The notes below the pieces were generated by a model, which saw only the letters and a list, made by a program, of their open reading frames with translations, was not told the origin of the DNA and searched no databases. A stretch of 64,000 nucleotides of DNA from Solitalea canadensis DSM 3403 (GTDB taxonomy: Bacteria > Bacteroidota > Bacteroidia > Sphingobacteriales > Sphingobacteriaceae). How positions within the stretch are numbered: position 1 is the first letter of the stretch; the number at the start of each line of letters is the position of its first letter. This document shows, piece after piece, positions 8,997 to 18,624 of the stretch. The stretch is taken from the NCBI RefSeq assembly GCF_000242635.2, contig NC_017770.1:3980669-4044668 (forward strand), written 5' to 3'. The position numbers and the translations under genes were made by a program.

Positions 8997-9030
8997 AAAA
9001 AGGCCATGTTTGCACTCCATGGCCTTTTTT
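8997..9030 (+). terminator. Rho-independent terminator
   Basis: AAAAAGGCCATG (8997-9008) pairs with CATGGCCTTTTT around a 9-base loop and ends in a T-run. It closes the membrane protein/cysteine-tail operon. Confidence 0.9.
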
Positions 9031-9176
9031 AAACTATTGGCTATACAAAATCAATTATTACTCAATTCCAATCAGTCGCCCGACTACTTTTTATTTATTT
9101 ATAACTGATGCCAATACGCCAATAAAATTCTAACTTGCACCCACCAATCTAAAAAAATCTAAACTAATAAAACCTG

Positions 9177-10598
9177 ATGGAGTCGATAAGTGCATTCGAA
9201 ATCATTAAAGTGGGTATTGGACCATCCAGCTCACACACAATGGGACCTTGGAAAGCAGCAGAGCTTTTCATTGATGAAATTAAACAATCACAACCATTGG
9301 CTAACATTAGCCAAATCAATGTTCATCTTTACGGATCATTAGCCAAAACGGGCCACGGTCATGGTACTGATGTTGCGGTATTAATGGGCCTTGCTGGTGA
9401 AGATTACACCCAGATTAATACAGATACTATTCCAGAGAAAGTTAACGCTATTAAAAGCAGTAAAACTATTTTGCTTGGAGGTGTACATACCATTTCCTTT
9501 GACTACGATAAAAACCTGGTCTTTGAGTATGAACAAACCCTTCCTTTTCATGCAAATGGAATGGAATTTATTGCCATTTTTAATACTGGGGAACTTTTAA
9601 GTAAAAAATATTATTCAGTAGGTGGTGGTTTTGTCGCTACTGAAAATGATAATACGATTACTCAAAACGCCATTGTTACACCTTACCCTTGTCATCATGC
9701 AATTACCATTGCAGAAAACTGTGCAAAACTAGATGTTCGTGTATCAGATTTGGTAATGATTAATGAACAAGCATGGAGAACTGAAGAGGAAATTCGTCAA
9801 CAAGCATTATACATTTGGAACGAAATTAAAAACTGTATTTTCAGAGGAGTTAACAAAACAGGTATACTTCCAGGTGGTTTAAATGTTAAACGCCGTGCCG
9901 CCGAAATGAACGAAAAACTTCTTGCAGGCCGTCACTGTGACAATGTTGATGAGTGGATAAGGGCGGTTAAAGCTTCGGATAAAAGTTTCACGTCCATTAA
10001 TAAATGGATCAGCTGTTTTGCGCTGGCTGTAAATGAAGAAAATGCATCATTTGGCCGCATTATTACAGCACCTACCAATGGAGCTTCCGGAGTAATTCCT
10101 GCCGTATTAATGTATGCATGGTGTTTTGTAGATGGTTTTAATGAAGATAAAGTAATCCGGTTTATCATTACAGCCGGTGAAATTGGCACCATCTTCAAGA
10201 AGAATGCGACCATATCTGCTGCAATGGGTGGTTGCCAGGCAGAAATCGGTGTTTCTTCAGCAATGGCTGCTGCTGGATTAACGGAGTGTCTGGGAGGAAG
10301 TCCAGAACAAGTATTAATGGCGGCTGAAATTGCAATGGAACATCACTTAGGCCTAACCTGCGACCCAATTGGCGGTTTGGTTCAGATTCCTTGTATCGAA
10401 CGCAATTCTATGGGAGCAATTAAAGCCATTACAGCTTCAAATATTGCTATTGAAAGCGATCCTAAATCGGCAAAAGTTAGCTTGGATGCAGTAGTTAAGT
10501 CGATGTGGGATACCGCCAAAGACATGAATAACAAATATAAAGAAACCGCAGAAGGTGGTTTAGCCATAAATATTCCGGTTAATAATGCGGAGTGTTAG
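9177..10598 (+). CDS. sdaA: L-serine ammonia-lyase (iron-sulfur)
   Basis: Converts L-serine to pyruvate and ammonia using a [4Fe-4S] cluster. It is the single-chain form (473 residues): a beta domain opens with GIGPSSSHTMGP (residues 13-24) and the alpha domain carries TAPTNGASGVIPAV. Cluster cysteines are seen in MGGCQAEIG, LTCDPIGG and QIPCIERN. The ATG at 9177 begins directly before the conserved ESISAFEIIKVG. It appears monocistronic; a repeat cluster follows the stop. Confidence 0.95.
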   Translation: MESISAFEIIKVGIGPSSSHTMGPWKAAELFIDEIKQSQPLANISQINVHLYGSLAKTGHGHGTDVAVLMGLAGEDYTQINTDTIPEKVNAIKSSKTILLGGVHTISFDYDKNLVFEYEQTLPFHANGMEFIAIFNTGELLSKKYYSVGGGFVATENDNTITQNAIVTPYPCHHAITIAENCAKLDVRVSDLVMINEQAWRTEEEIRQQALYIWNEIKNCIFRGVNKTGILPGGLNVKRRAAEMNEKLLAGRHCDNVDEWIRAVKASDKSFTSINKWISCFALAVNEENASFGRIITAPTNGASGVIPAVLMYAWCFVDGFNEDKVIRFIITAGEIGTIFKKNATISAAMGGCQAEIGVSSAMAAAGLTECLGGSPEQVLMAAEIAMEHHLGLTCDPIGGLVQIPCIERNSMGAIKAITASNIAIESDPKSAKVSLDAVVKSMWDTAKDMNNKYKETAEGGLAINIPVNNAEC

Positions 10599-10601
10599 AT
10601 A

Positions 10602-10763
10602 GGATTACACTGATAATTGTGGGATTACACTGATTAGTTTTGCTACTGCTATTATTAAGATTTAATATTTGAAGCAATTACGATTTTGTATGTAGAACGA
10701 TAATGTTTTATCTTACAACAATCTTAAAATAATCGGTGTAATCACACTATCATTGGTGTAATC
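10602..10763. repeat. Double direct/inverted 'gattacactgat' repeat cluster
   Basis: GGATTACACTGAT occurs at 10602-10614 and again at 10622-10634. Near-complementary copies (AATCGGTGTAATC at 10731-10743, ATTGGTGTAATC at 10752-10763) lie at the other side of this intergenic region. Two forward and two reverse copies could fold into alternative stem-loops across about 160 bases. The last copy ends 8 bases before the ParA start codon. Confidence 0.75.
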
Positions 10764-10770
10764 ATTTCTT

Positions 10771-11520
10771 ATGAAAATTATCGCTATCTACAATCTGAAA
10801 GGAGGAGTTGGAAAAACAGCTACTGCTGTAAATTTAGCCTATTTAGCTTCTATTGAAGGAGCTAAAACCTTACTTTGGGATCTCGACCCGCAAGCATCAA
10901 CTACCTTTTACTACCAGGTCAAAGCAAAAATAAAAGGTGGAATGAAAAAACTGATGGGTAATAAGTCAGAGATTGAAGAGGCTATCAAATCTACTCATTA
11001 CGACAATCTGGACATTTTACCTGCCGATATTTCCACACGAAATCTTGATATCATCCTGGATGACATGAAGTCTTCTAAGAAAAGACTTAAAAACATTTTA
11101 AGTGAATTAAGCGGTGACTATGATTATGTATTCATCGACTCCCCTCCCGGTTTTTCAGTGCTTTCTGAAAATATTTTTTCAGCAGCTGATTATCTTCTTT
11201 TACCGATGATACCAACAACGCTCTCTGTAAGGGCTTTTGAAACGATCACTGAATATTTTCAGGATAATGGCCTTGAAAAGAAAAAAATAATTCCCTTTTT
11301 CTCAATGGTTGATTTGCGAAAAAACATGCATAAAGACATTGTTGATGAATATCAAAACAATAAGCATCTGCTTAAAACCAGTATAAATTATTCATCAGAG
11401 GTGGAGAAAATGGGCATTTTCCGAGCACCGTTGTCTGCATTTGCTCCCAGATCAAAATCAGCTAAAGCTTATCATTCCTTATGGAAAGAATTTAAATCAT
11501 TGATTACAACAAAAAAATAA
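10771..11520 (+). CDS. ParA/MinD-type ATPase, orphan
   Basis: A 249-residue P-loop ATPase with the deviant Walker A motif KGGVGKTATAVNLA at residues 10-23, LLWDLDPQAST (Walker A') near residue 36 and YDYVFIDSPPGF (Walker B) near residue 120. This is the ParA/Soj group that positions chromosomes, plasmids or protein complexes. No parB or parS-like gene is adjacent: the neighbours are serine ammonia-lyase and an NTF2-like protein. Its cargo is therefore unknown. A repeat cluster fills the leader. Confidence 0.88.
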   Translation: MKIIAIYNLKGGVGKTATAVNLAYLASIEGAKTLLWDLDPQASTTFYYQVKAKIKGGMKKLMGNKSEIEEAIKSTHYDNLDILPADISTRNLDIILDDMKSSKKRLKNILSELSGDYDYVFIDSPPGFSVLSENIFSAADYLLLPMIPTTLSVRAFETITEYFQDNGLEKKKIIPFFSMVDLRKNMHKDIVDEYQNNKHLLKTSINYSSEVEKMGIFRAPLSAFAPRSKSAKAYHSLWKEFKSLITTKK

Positions 11521-11646
11521 TCAGAATCCCCGAAGTAATTTAATTTTTCTTAAAACAAGGGCAACAATGCTTCTGTTACTATTATTGAAAATTCTGTTAA
11601 TTAAATTCTACTAATAACGATCTTTATTTATCCTCAAAAAACGATT

Positions 11647-12000
11647 ATGAGTTACTTAGAAAAAGCAAAAGCCCTTTATGTAATGGTTGGTGAAGGTAAA
11701 ATTCTTGAAGCCTTTGAGAAATTTTACTCGGATAGAGTTACAATGGAAGAATTAGGCGAAGAGCCTCGCAAAGGGAAAGAAATAAACCTCAATTATGAGA
11801 AAAATTGGCTCGCAGGAATAAAAGAGTTTCATGGTTCGGGTGTTGATGCCATTACTTCCAATGAAGAAGAAGGTGTAACAATGGTTGAAAGCTGGATGGA
11901 CTTAACTTTCCAGAATGGTCAGCGAATGAATCTTGAACAAGTTGCAGTTCAGCGTTGGGAAAACGACCATATCGTTTATGAAAAATTCTATCATAAATAA
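11647..12000 (+). CDS. NTF2/SnoaL-like domain protein
   Basis: A single 117-residue NTF2-like (SnoaL) domain: an N-terminal helix with EAFEKFYSDRVTMEE, a central segment with WLAGIKEFHGSGVDAI, and C-terminal sheet strands ending WENDHIVYEKFYH. Such cone-shaped folds serve as isomerases, lyases or ligand binders. No catalytic set can be assigned. There is no signal peptide. It stands between the ParA gene and mfd. Confidence 0.75.
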   Translation: MSYLEKAKALYVMVGEGKILEAFEKFYSDRVTMEELGEEPRKGKEINLNYEKNWLAGIKEFHGSGVDAITSNEEEGVTMVESWMDLTFQNGQRMNLEQVAVQRWENDHIVYEKFYHK

Positions 12001-12011
12001 GAAAATTTCAC

Positions 12012-12073
12012 ACACAGAGCTGCAAAGTATCATAAGAAACTTATTCTTTGGCCTCATTGCAGCTTTGCGTGTA
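12012..12073. repeat. Intergenic inverted repeat 'acacagagctgcaa'
   Basis: AGCTGCAA at 12018-12025 is complementary to TTGCAGCT at 12057-12064, with flanking ACACA and GTGT parts that also pair. It lies past the NTF2-like gene and could act as a terminator, although it resembles the other word-like repeats of the window. Confidence 0.45.
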
Positions 12074-12127
12074 AATTGTCACCTATCATCTTAAATCCTA
12101 CCGATTCTCTAATTATTAAATTCCGAT

Positions 12128-12135
12128 TATCTTTG
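12128..12135 (+). promoter_or_regulatory. Bacteroidota -7 element (TATCTTTG) for mfd
   Basis: TATCTTTG matches TAnnTTTG exactly and ends 10 bases before the mfd start codon, which would give a leader of only a few bases. No clear -33 element is seen. Confidence 0.5.
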
Positions 12136-12145
12136 CTGATAAGCA

Positions 12146-15100
12146 ATGCAAACTATTCAGGAAATTCTTTCTCTCTATCAGAACGATCCTCGCTTACAGC
12201 AATTAGGATCGTTGATTCAATTACAGCAACAACGAATTCATTTAAAAGGATTAATTGGTTCGTCAGATGCAGTATTGTCAAACGCTCTTCATGCCTCTAC
12301 AGAGCAAACTTTCATTTTTGTTCTGCCAACTTATGAAGAAGCGGTTTACTTTTTGAATGATATTGAAAACATTAGCGGTAAATCAGCGCTATTGTTTCCT
12401 GCATCGTATCGAAAACCTTTTGAATTTATTCAACCAGATTCAGGCAATGTTTTGCTAAGAGCAGAAGTTTTAAATGAAATAAAGTCAAAAAGTCGTTTAT
12501 CAAAACTAATTGCTACTTATCCGGAGGCGTTGGCGGAGAAAGTTATTAGCAGAGAGACTTTAGAGAAAAATACGCTTGACATCAAAGTAAATGATAAACT
12601 CAGTATTGATTTCATCAATGAGTTTTTACACGAATATGCTTTCGAACGTGTTGATTTCGTTTACGAGGCTGGACAATACTCTGTGCGTGGAGGAATTGTT
12701 GATATTTTCTCCTTCTCTCATGATCTGCCTTACCGTGTCGAGTTTTTTGGTGATGATGTGGAATCCATTCGAACTTTCGATCCGGAAGACCAGCTTTCGG
12801 TTGCTAAAATGGACCGGATTACCATTGTCCCTAATGTTCAGTCTAAGCTGTTAACAGATAACAATACTTCGTTCTTAGATTATATTGATGAGAATTCGGT
12901 GCTTTGGTTCAAAGATGTAACGTTTACTTATGATATAATTGAAAAAGGTGTCAAAAAAGCGAAAGACCTTTATAAAGCACTTCCTGATGAAGAAAAAGGC
13001 ATTCATACCGAATGGATGGACCCTAAGTATTTATTCGATGAAAGTTCAGCTGTAAAAAGAAACATCGACAGGTTTACAGTCATTGAATTTGGCAAGCAGT
13101 TCACTTATGAGCCAACTTCGGTATTCAATTTCGACTTAAAACCTCAGCCTTCCTTCAACAAAGATTTCAACCTACTTCAGCATAATCTTAACGAAAATAT
13201 TAACGAAGATATCCATAACTTCATTTTTGCAGATAGCGCCAAACAGGTTGAACGGTTATATGCAATCTTTGCTGATCTTCCAAAAGAAGAAGGTGCTAAA
13301 ACAAAAAGTTCCGGATTAAATGAAGTTCCTTTTACGCCTATAAACCTTTCCATTCATGAAGGTTTTGTAGACAAGGAATTAAAAGTCGCTTTTTATACAG
13401 ATCACCAGATATTTGATCGTTATTATAAATATAAATCCCGTAAAACCTATACCCAATCCCAGTCGATTACACTTAAAGAACTTCGTGAACTAAAACCGGG
13501 AGACTTTGTTACGCACATTGATCATGGAATTGGTAAATATGCCGGTTTGCAAAAGATGGAAGTTAATGGCCAAATACAGGAATCTATCCGATTGGTATAT
13601 GCCGACAATGATTTATTGTATGTTAACATCAATTCATTAAACCGAATTTCTAAATATACCGGTAAAGATGGCACTCAACCTAAGTTGAATAAACTAGGAA
13701 CGGATGCCTGGGACAAACTAAAAAAAAACACTAAAAAAAAAGTTAAAGACATAGCCCGTGATCTTATTAAGCTTTATGCCCAACGGAAAGCAAAAGAAGG
13801 ATATGCTTTTATGCCAGACACTTATCTTCAAAACGAACTAGAAGCTTCGTTTATTTACGAAGATACTCCAGACCAGGAAAAATCAACTGCTGATGTTAAA
13901 AAAGACATGGAGGCCCCTCATCCTATGGATCGATTGGTTTGTGGAGATGTCGGTTTCGGTAAAACTGAAGTGGCAATTCGTGCAGCATTTAAAGCAGTTA
14001 CAGACAGTAAACAAGTAGCCGTTTTAGTACCAACTACTATTCTTGCATCACAACATTACCGAACTTTTAAAGAACGTTTAAAGGATTTCCCTTGTAACAT
14101 TGATTATATCAACCGTTTTAAATCAAGTAAACAGATTAAGGAAACACTTAAAAAACTTGAAGAAGGTAAAGTTGATATTATCATCGGAACACATCGCTTG
14201 GTAAGTAAAGATGTGAAATTCAAAGACCTTGGCCTTCTGATTATCGATGAGGAACAAAAATTTGGTGTTACAGTAAAAGAAAAACTAAAATCGATGCGGG
14301 TAAACGTGGATACGCTAACGTTAACGGCTACTCCTATTCCCCGCACCCTCCATTTTTCATTGATGGGAGCCAGAGATCTTTCAATCATAAGTACTCCTCC
14401 AGCAAACAGACAGCCTGTAATAACTGAACTTCATGTTTTTAATGAAAAGATCATTAAGGATGCTGTTGAATTTGAGGTTGACAGGGGCGGACAAGTGTTC
14501 TTTGTTCACAATAGGGTAAGTGATATTCATGATGTTGCCGGGTTAATTCGCAAACTGTGTAAAAATGTAAAAGTTTGTGTTGGTCACGGACAAATGGAAG
14601 GAGAAGATCTGGAGGATGTAATGGCTGATTTTATTGAAGGCAAATACGATGTTTTAGTGGCCACTACTATTATCGAAGCCGGATTAGATATTTCCAATGC
14701 CAATACCATTTTAATTAATCAGGCTCATAATTTCGGTTTAAGTGATTTACATCAGATGCGCGGACGGGTAGGTCGTTCAAACAAAAAAGCTTTTTGTTAT
14801 TTGTTGAGTCCGCCATTATCTGTTTTAACCCCTGAAGCCCGCAAACGATTAAGTGCCATCGAAGAGTTCTCCGATTTAGGAAGCGGCTTTAATGTGGCTA
14901 TGCGCGATTTAGATATTCGCGGAGCAGGAAACCTGTTAGGCTCTGAACAAAGTGGTTTTATTGCAGAAATTGGATACGAAATGTATCATAAAATTTTGGA
15001 TGAAGCTGTTCAGGAGTTAAAAGAGGATGAGTTTAGTGAATTATTTAAAGATGAAAAACCTCGTCCTTTTGTAAGCTTTACCACAATTGATACCGATCTT

Positions 15101-15535
15101 GAACTACTTATTCCAACCGAATACGTAAGCAGTACACAAGAGCGCTATAATTTATACAATGAACTAAGTCGTGTTGAAAATGAGACTGAACTTCAGGCCT
15201 TTTCAGATCAGTTAATCGATCGTTTCGGTCCTTACCCGCGCCAGGTGAAGGAATTACTAAACACGATGCGTTTACAATGGCTTGCAAAAGATATTGGATT
15301 TGAAAAGTTAATGCTAAAGAATAAAACGCTACGTGGGTTCTTTATCGCCAATCAGCAATCTCTTTATTACGAATCGGATCAATTTACCAAAGTGCTTAAT
15401 TATGTGCAAACACACCAAAGGGAAAGCCGATTAAAAGAAGGAAAGAATGCACTTTCTATTACATTCGATAGTGTTCAAAACATTGAACAAGCAATCTCGA
15501 TACTGGCCGAATTAGTTGGCGTGGAAGTATCCTAA
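12146..15535 (+). CDS. mfd: Transcription-repair coupling factor
   Basis: Mfd removes RNA polymerase stalled at DNA damage and recruits UvrA. Domains run in the expected order: the UvrB-like N-terminal region (about 1-330), the RNA polymerase-interacting CarD-like domain (ELKPGDFVTHIDHGIGKYAG near residues 445-470), the helicase with Walker A GDVGFGKTEVA near residue 601 and DEEQ near residue 701, motif VI (QMRGRVGRS), and a C-terminal TRCF domain. At 1129 residues it is full length. It is apparently monocistronic. Confidence 0.97.
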   Translation: MQTIQEILSLYQNDPRLQQLGSLIQLQQQRIHLKGLIGSSDAVLSNALHASTEQTFIFVLPTYEEAVYFLNDIENISGKSALLFPASYRKPFEFIQPDSGNVLLRAEVLNEIKSKSRLSKLIATYPEALAEKVISRETLEKNTLDIKVNDKLSIDFINEFLHEYAFERVDFVYEAGQYSVRGGIVDIFSFSHDLPYRVEFFGDDVESIRTFDPEDQLSVAKMDRITIVPNVQSKLLTDNNTSFLDYIDENSVLWFKDVTFTYDIIEKGVKKAKDLYKALPDEEKGIHTEWMDPKYLFDESSAVKRNIDRFTVIEFGKQFTYEPTSVFNFDLKPQPSFNKDFNLLQHNLNENINEDIHNFIFADSAKQVERLYAIFADLPKEEGAKTKSSGLNEVPFTPINLSIHEGFVDKELKVAFYTDHQIFDRYYKYKSRKTYTQSQSITLKELRELKPGDFVTHIDHGIGKYAGLQKMEVNGQIQESIRLVYADNDLLYVNINSLNRISKYTGKDGTQPKLNKLGTDAWDKLKKNTKKKVKDIARDLIKLYAQRKAKEGYAFMPDTYLQNELEASFIYEDTPDQEKSTADVKKDMEAPHPMDRLVCGDVGFGKTEVAIRAAFKAVTDSKQVAVLVPTTILASQHYRTFKERLKDFPCNIDYINRFKSSKQIKETLKKLEEGKVDIIIGTHRLVSKDVKFKDLGLLIIDEEQKFGVTVKEKLKSMRVNVDTLTLTATPIPRTLHFSLMGARDLSIISTPPANRQPVITELHVFNEKIIKDAVEFEVDRGGQVFFVHNRVSDIHDVAGLIRKLCKNVKVCVGHGQMEGEDLEDVMADFIEGKYDVLVATTIIEAGLDISNANTILINQAHNFGLSDLHQMRGRVGRSNKKAFCYLLSPPLSVLTPEARKRLSAIEEFSDLGSGFNVAMRDLDIRGAGNLLGSEQSGFIAEIGYEMYHKILDEAVQELKEDEFSELFKDEKPRPFVSFTTIDTDLELLIPTEYVSSTQERYNLYNELSRVENETELQAFSDQLIDRFGPYPRQVKELLNTMRLQWLAKDIGFEKLMLKNKTLRGFFIANQQSLYYESDQFTKVLNYVQTHQRESRLKEGKNALSITFDSVQNIEQAISILAELVGVEVS

Positions 15536-15650
15536 ATCTTTTACAAATTATTTTATTCCAAATTGTTTAATTTGAGGTTAATAAACTTTATACTCAGCCC
15601 GAAAGTAATTAACCTTAATCAAACATATTTTGAATTATAGATCGCATTTC

Positions 15651-17258
15651 ATGACTAAAACACTCTCTATTTCATTATTTGCATTGTTAGCGAGTTCTGC
15701 CGCATTTGCACAAGCTCCAACACAAGCACCTGATAACTGGTTCAATCTTGATCCTAAATTGGATAAAGTACAAGGTGTCAGCACTGAAAAGACTTACAAA
15801 GAGCTATTAAAAGGCAAAAAATATCAATCAATTGTTGTTGCCGTAATTGACGGTGGGGTAGATACTACTCACGAAGACCTTAAATCAGTTTTGTGGAAAA
15901 ACAGCAAAGAAATTCCGGGTAATGGAATTGACGATGATAAAAACGGGTACATTGACGACGTTTACGGATGGAATTTCATAGGCGGTAAAGACGGTCGCAA
16001 TATCAACCATGAAACGATGGAGTTAACCCGTTTATATGCACCATTAGCTACAAAATTTAAAGACGGAAAACCACTCGATGCTTCATTGCAGCCGGAGTAT
16101 GAAAAATACCTGAAGCTTAAATCAGACTACGAGAAAGAATTTAACGAAACTAAAGAGCGTTATGCTAACTACGAAGGATTTTTGCAGCAGTTAAACAAGA
16201 TCAACTCCATGCTAAAAATGCAATTAAAAGTTGAAAAGCTAGATGTTGCTACTTTATCGAAGGTAAATACAGGAGATGAAAACATTAATAAGCTTGCCGG
16301 CAATCTAAAAAACATGTTGGAAGCCAATGGTAGCCCTGATTTGGATGACCAGATTGAAAAATTAGGTGAAGCCGTAGATGATTTAAAGGGACGCCTTGAT
16401 TTCGGCTTAAATACAACCATTAATGAGCGTACAATTGTCGGAGATGATCCTACCAATTCAAGTGAGCGTTATTACGGAAACAATGATGTTACCGGCCCTG
16501 ATGCAGGTCATGGTTCACATGTTGCAGGTATTATTGCAGCAGCCCGGAACAATGGAATTGGAATGAACGGCGTGGCAGATCATGTTAAAATCATGGCTGT
16601 TCGTGCAGTTCCAAACGGTGACGAACGTGATAAGGATGTTGCCAATGCGATCCGTTATGCTGTTGACAATGGAGCCAAAGTAATCAATATGAGTTTTGGT
16701 AAATCCTATGATTATGATAAAAAAGCAGTTGATGAAGCTGTTAAATATGCAGCATCAAAAGATGTTTTATTAATTCATGCTGCAGGAAATGACGCTTCTA
16801 ACAATGACACAGTTGGTAATTACCCTAATAAAAACTTTATCAGCGGCGGAAGCGCAGCCAACTGGATTGAGGTCGGGGCACTTTCTTGGAAAAGTGGAGA
16901 AGAGTCAGTTGCAAACTTTTCAAATTATGGCAAAAAAACAGTTGACGTATTTGCACCTGGTGTAGATATTTACTCAACAGTTCCTTTCTCAAAATACAAA
17001 TCGAATAGCGGAACAAGTATGGCCGCGCCTGTTGTTGCAGGTATTGCAGCTGTAATTCGTTCTTACTTTCCTAAGTTAACTGCCGAGCAGGTAAAAACTA
17101 TCATTGTTAATTCAACTGAGAAATTCCCAACACTGCAGGTTGTTGCACCTGGTGCTGAAGATAAAAAACAAGTTAAGTTCAGTGACTTATCTATAACAGG
17201 TGGAGTAGTTAATCTTTACGATGCTGTTAAATTAGCGGCTACAATGTCAAAGAAATAG
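15651..17258 (+). CDS. Exported S8 subtilisin-like serine peptidase
   Basis: The 535-residue protein begins with a signal peptide (MTKTLSISLFALLASSAAFA). The ATG at 15651 was preferred over an upstream in-frame TTG. The catalytic triad is present: Asp in VVAVIDGGVDTTHED (near residue 67), His in AGHGSHVAGIIAA (near 287) and Ser in NSGTSMAAPVVAG (near 455), with the oxyanion Asn in HAAGNDASN. About 150 charged, helix-rich residues separate Asp from His, including the IDDDKNGYIDDVYGWNF segment common in Bacteroidota subtilases. It is periplasmic or secreted. Confidence 0.93.
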   Translation: MTKTLSISLFALLASSAAFAQAPTQAPDNWFNLDPKLDKVQGVSTEKTYKELLKGKKYQSIVVAVIDGGVDTTHEDLKSVLWKNSKEIPGNGIDDDKNGYIDDVYGWNFIGGKDGRNINHETMELTRLYAPLATKFKDGKPLDASLQPEYEKYLKLKSDYEKEFNETKERYANYEGFLQQLNKINSMLKMQLKVEKLDVATLSKVNTGDENINKLAGNLKNMLEANGSPDLDDQIEKLGEAVDDLKGRLDFGLNTTINERTIVGDDPTNSSERYYGNNDVTGPDAGHGSHVAGIIAAARNNGIGMNGVADHVKIMAVRAVPNGDERDKDVANAIRYAVDNGAKVINMSFGKSYDYDKKAVDEAVKYAASKDVLLIHAAGNDASNNDTVGNYPNKNFISGGSAANWIEVGALSWKSGEESVANFSNYGKKTVDVFAPGVDIYSTVPFSKYKSNSGTSMAAPVVAGIAAVIRSYFPKLTAEQVKTIIVNSTEKFPTLQVVAPGAEDKKQVKFSDLSITGGVVNLYDAVKLAATMSKK

Positions 17259-17283
17259 AAAACTAATTTCTTATAAATAAAGG

Positions 17284-17315
17284 AAAGACGATCATGTACA
17301 TGATCGTCTTTTTTT
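17284..17315 (+). terminator. Rho-independent terminator
   Basis: A perfect palindromic stem (AAAGACGATCAT and complement, 17284-17311) closes on a GTAC loop and runs into T residues, 25 bases after the subtilase stop codon. Confidence 0.9.
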
Positions 17316-17391
17316 GTGAGACACAGTCAATAACTATTGAATATCAGTTATTTATAATGTATTTTTAAGTAACATATTTAAACCATTGACT

Positions 17392-17859
17392 ATGAACGCT
17401 CTTTCTCTCCTACCCAAAACTTTACAAGCCGGATTGGTGTTATTGCTTCTTTTTAGTTTGTCAACTTCAATATCTTGTAAAAAAAGTGATGATGATAATA
17501 ATCCCACTTCCACAACATATGATAAACTTAAAGGTAAATGGACGGTATTATCCATAAATGAAAAGAAGTACGAGAATAACGCTTTAGTAAAGGAAGAAAA
17601 TCAACATCTTCCGTCCGGAGCTTATACAATTGAATTCAAGGAAAAGGAAGTAACATTTGTTATTCCTAACGGAACCTTTACCCATCCAATTGACTATAAT
17701 AAAGATTTAAATGAATTCGAATATGATGATTCGGGATTGAAAATAAAAAGCTCAGTAACTTTTAATGGAGATAAGGCCACCTTTATTGCTACGGAGGAAC
17801 ATACAGATGACGGAGTAGTAAAGAAAGAAGTGATTACTACCTTGTTGCAAAAAATATAA
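17392..17859 (+). CDS. Lipocalin-like lipoprotein
   Basis: A 155-residue lipoprotein. The hydrophobic leader ends in LSTSISC, so the Cys is lipidated, and the acidic KKSDDDNN stretch after it fits the Bacteroidota surface-export type of signal. The body begins YDKLKGKWTVLSINEKKY, typical of lipocalin-like DUF domains, and ends in beta strands. The ATG at 17392 was preferred to an upstream TTG. The ligand is unknown. Confidence 0.75.
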   Translation: MNALSLLPKTLQAGLVLLLLFSLSTSISCKKSDDDNNPTSTTYDKLKGKWTVLSINEKKYENNALVKEENQHLPSGAYTIEFKEKEVTFVIPNGTFTHPIDYNKDLNEFEYDDSGLKIKSSVTFNGDKATFIATEEHTDDGVVKKEVITTLLQKI

Positions 17860-17863
17860 ACTT

Positions 17864-17899
17864 AATAAATGGAAGACACTATACTGTCTTCCATTTATT
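17864..17899 (+). terminator. Terminator of the lipocalin-like gene
   Basis: A 15-bp perfect stem (17864-17878 with 17885-17899; core GGAAGACA/TGTCTTCC) around a CTATAC loop, just past the stop codon. The A/T-rich outer stem makes it work in either direction. Confidence 0.8.
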
Positions 17900-17961
17900 G
17901 TTTATCCAGACATTTATGAAATTCATTTACCTAGCCTGGTTGGACTGATTTAATTATGGGG

Positions 17962-17991
17962 AGTTCCGGCGGAAAACTGGCTGCCGGAACT
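17962..17991. terminator. Hairpin after hpt
   Basis: AGTTCCGGC at 17962-17970 pairs with GCCGGAACT at 17983-17991, 4 bases from the hpt stop codon. T-rich sequence follows on the plus strand, so it may serve as a second terminator for the convergent lipoprotein gene as well. Confidence 0.6.
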
Positions 17992-17994
17992 GTT

Positions 17995-18525
17995 TTATTT
18001 TACCACATAAATATCTTTATAGTTTCTTCCCAATCCATCATAGTCTAATCCGTAGCCTACAATAAAATCATTAGGAATTTCAAAACCGGTATAATCTACT
18101 TTAATCGGATATTTTAATGCATTAGGTTTTAACAATAACGAAGCGATTTTAACAGATGCAGGAGTATGTTTAAATAACTCATCTAAAAACACACTTAATG
18201 TTTTTCCGGTATCTACAATATCTTCAAGGATAATTATATCCCGTCCTGATAAATCAACATCAATACCAACGCTTTGGGTTACTGTTCCTGTACTTTCTGT
18301 CCCGTGGTAAGATTTGAATTTCACAAAACTTACTTCACAGTTTCCGTCATAATTCTTGAGCAGGTCGGCTGTAAACCAAAATGCACCGTTAAGCATTGAA
18401 ATAAATACAGGTGTTTTTCCCTTATAATCATCACTTATCTGTTCTGCAATTGCGTTAATTCTATTTTGAATAGCAACCTCCTTAATATAAGGTTCAAAGC
18501 TTTTATCGTGTAGCGTAATTATCAT
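17995..18525 (-). CDS. hpt: Hypoxanthine phosphoribosyltransferase
   Basis: Salvages hypoxanthine (and guanine) with PRPP to the nucleotide. The type I phosphoribosyltransferase PRPP-binding motif is seen as IIILEDIVDTGKTLS, and the product ends in the usual VGYGLDYDGLGRNYKDIYV. The open frame reaches 18603, but family members begin near MIITLHDKSF, so the start is placed at 18525, giving 176 residues. It is divergent from the M16 peptidase gene. Confidence 0.93.
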   Translation of the reverse strand: MIITLHDKSFEPYIKEVAIQNRINAIAEQISDDYKGKTPVFISMLNGAFWFTADLLKNYDGNCEVSFVKFKSYHGTESTGTVTQSVGIDVDLSGRDIIILEDIVDTGKTLSVFLDELFKHTPASVKIASLLLKPNALKYPIKVDYTGFEIPNDFIVGYGLDYDGLGRNYKDIYVVK

Positions 18526-18624
18526 ATCGTTTATATGTATTCTTTTATGATAGTATAAGTTAAAAATAATTCGTGTATCTATTGTCGTTATTCTGTTACA
18601 CATTCTTTATCAACCATTAAGCAA

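Noticed and set aside
17284-17311. Perfect 28-base palindrome as a protein-binding operator
   Set aside because: It lies just after a stop codon and is followed by a T-run, so an ordinary terminator explains it.
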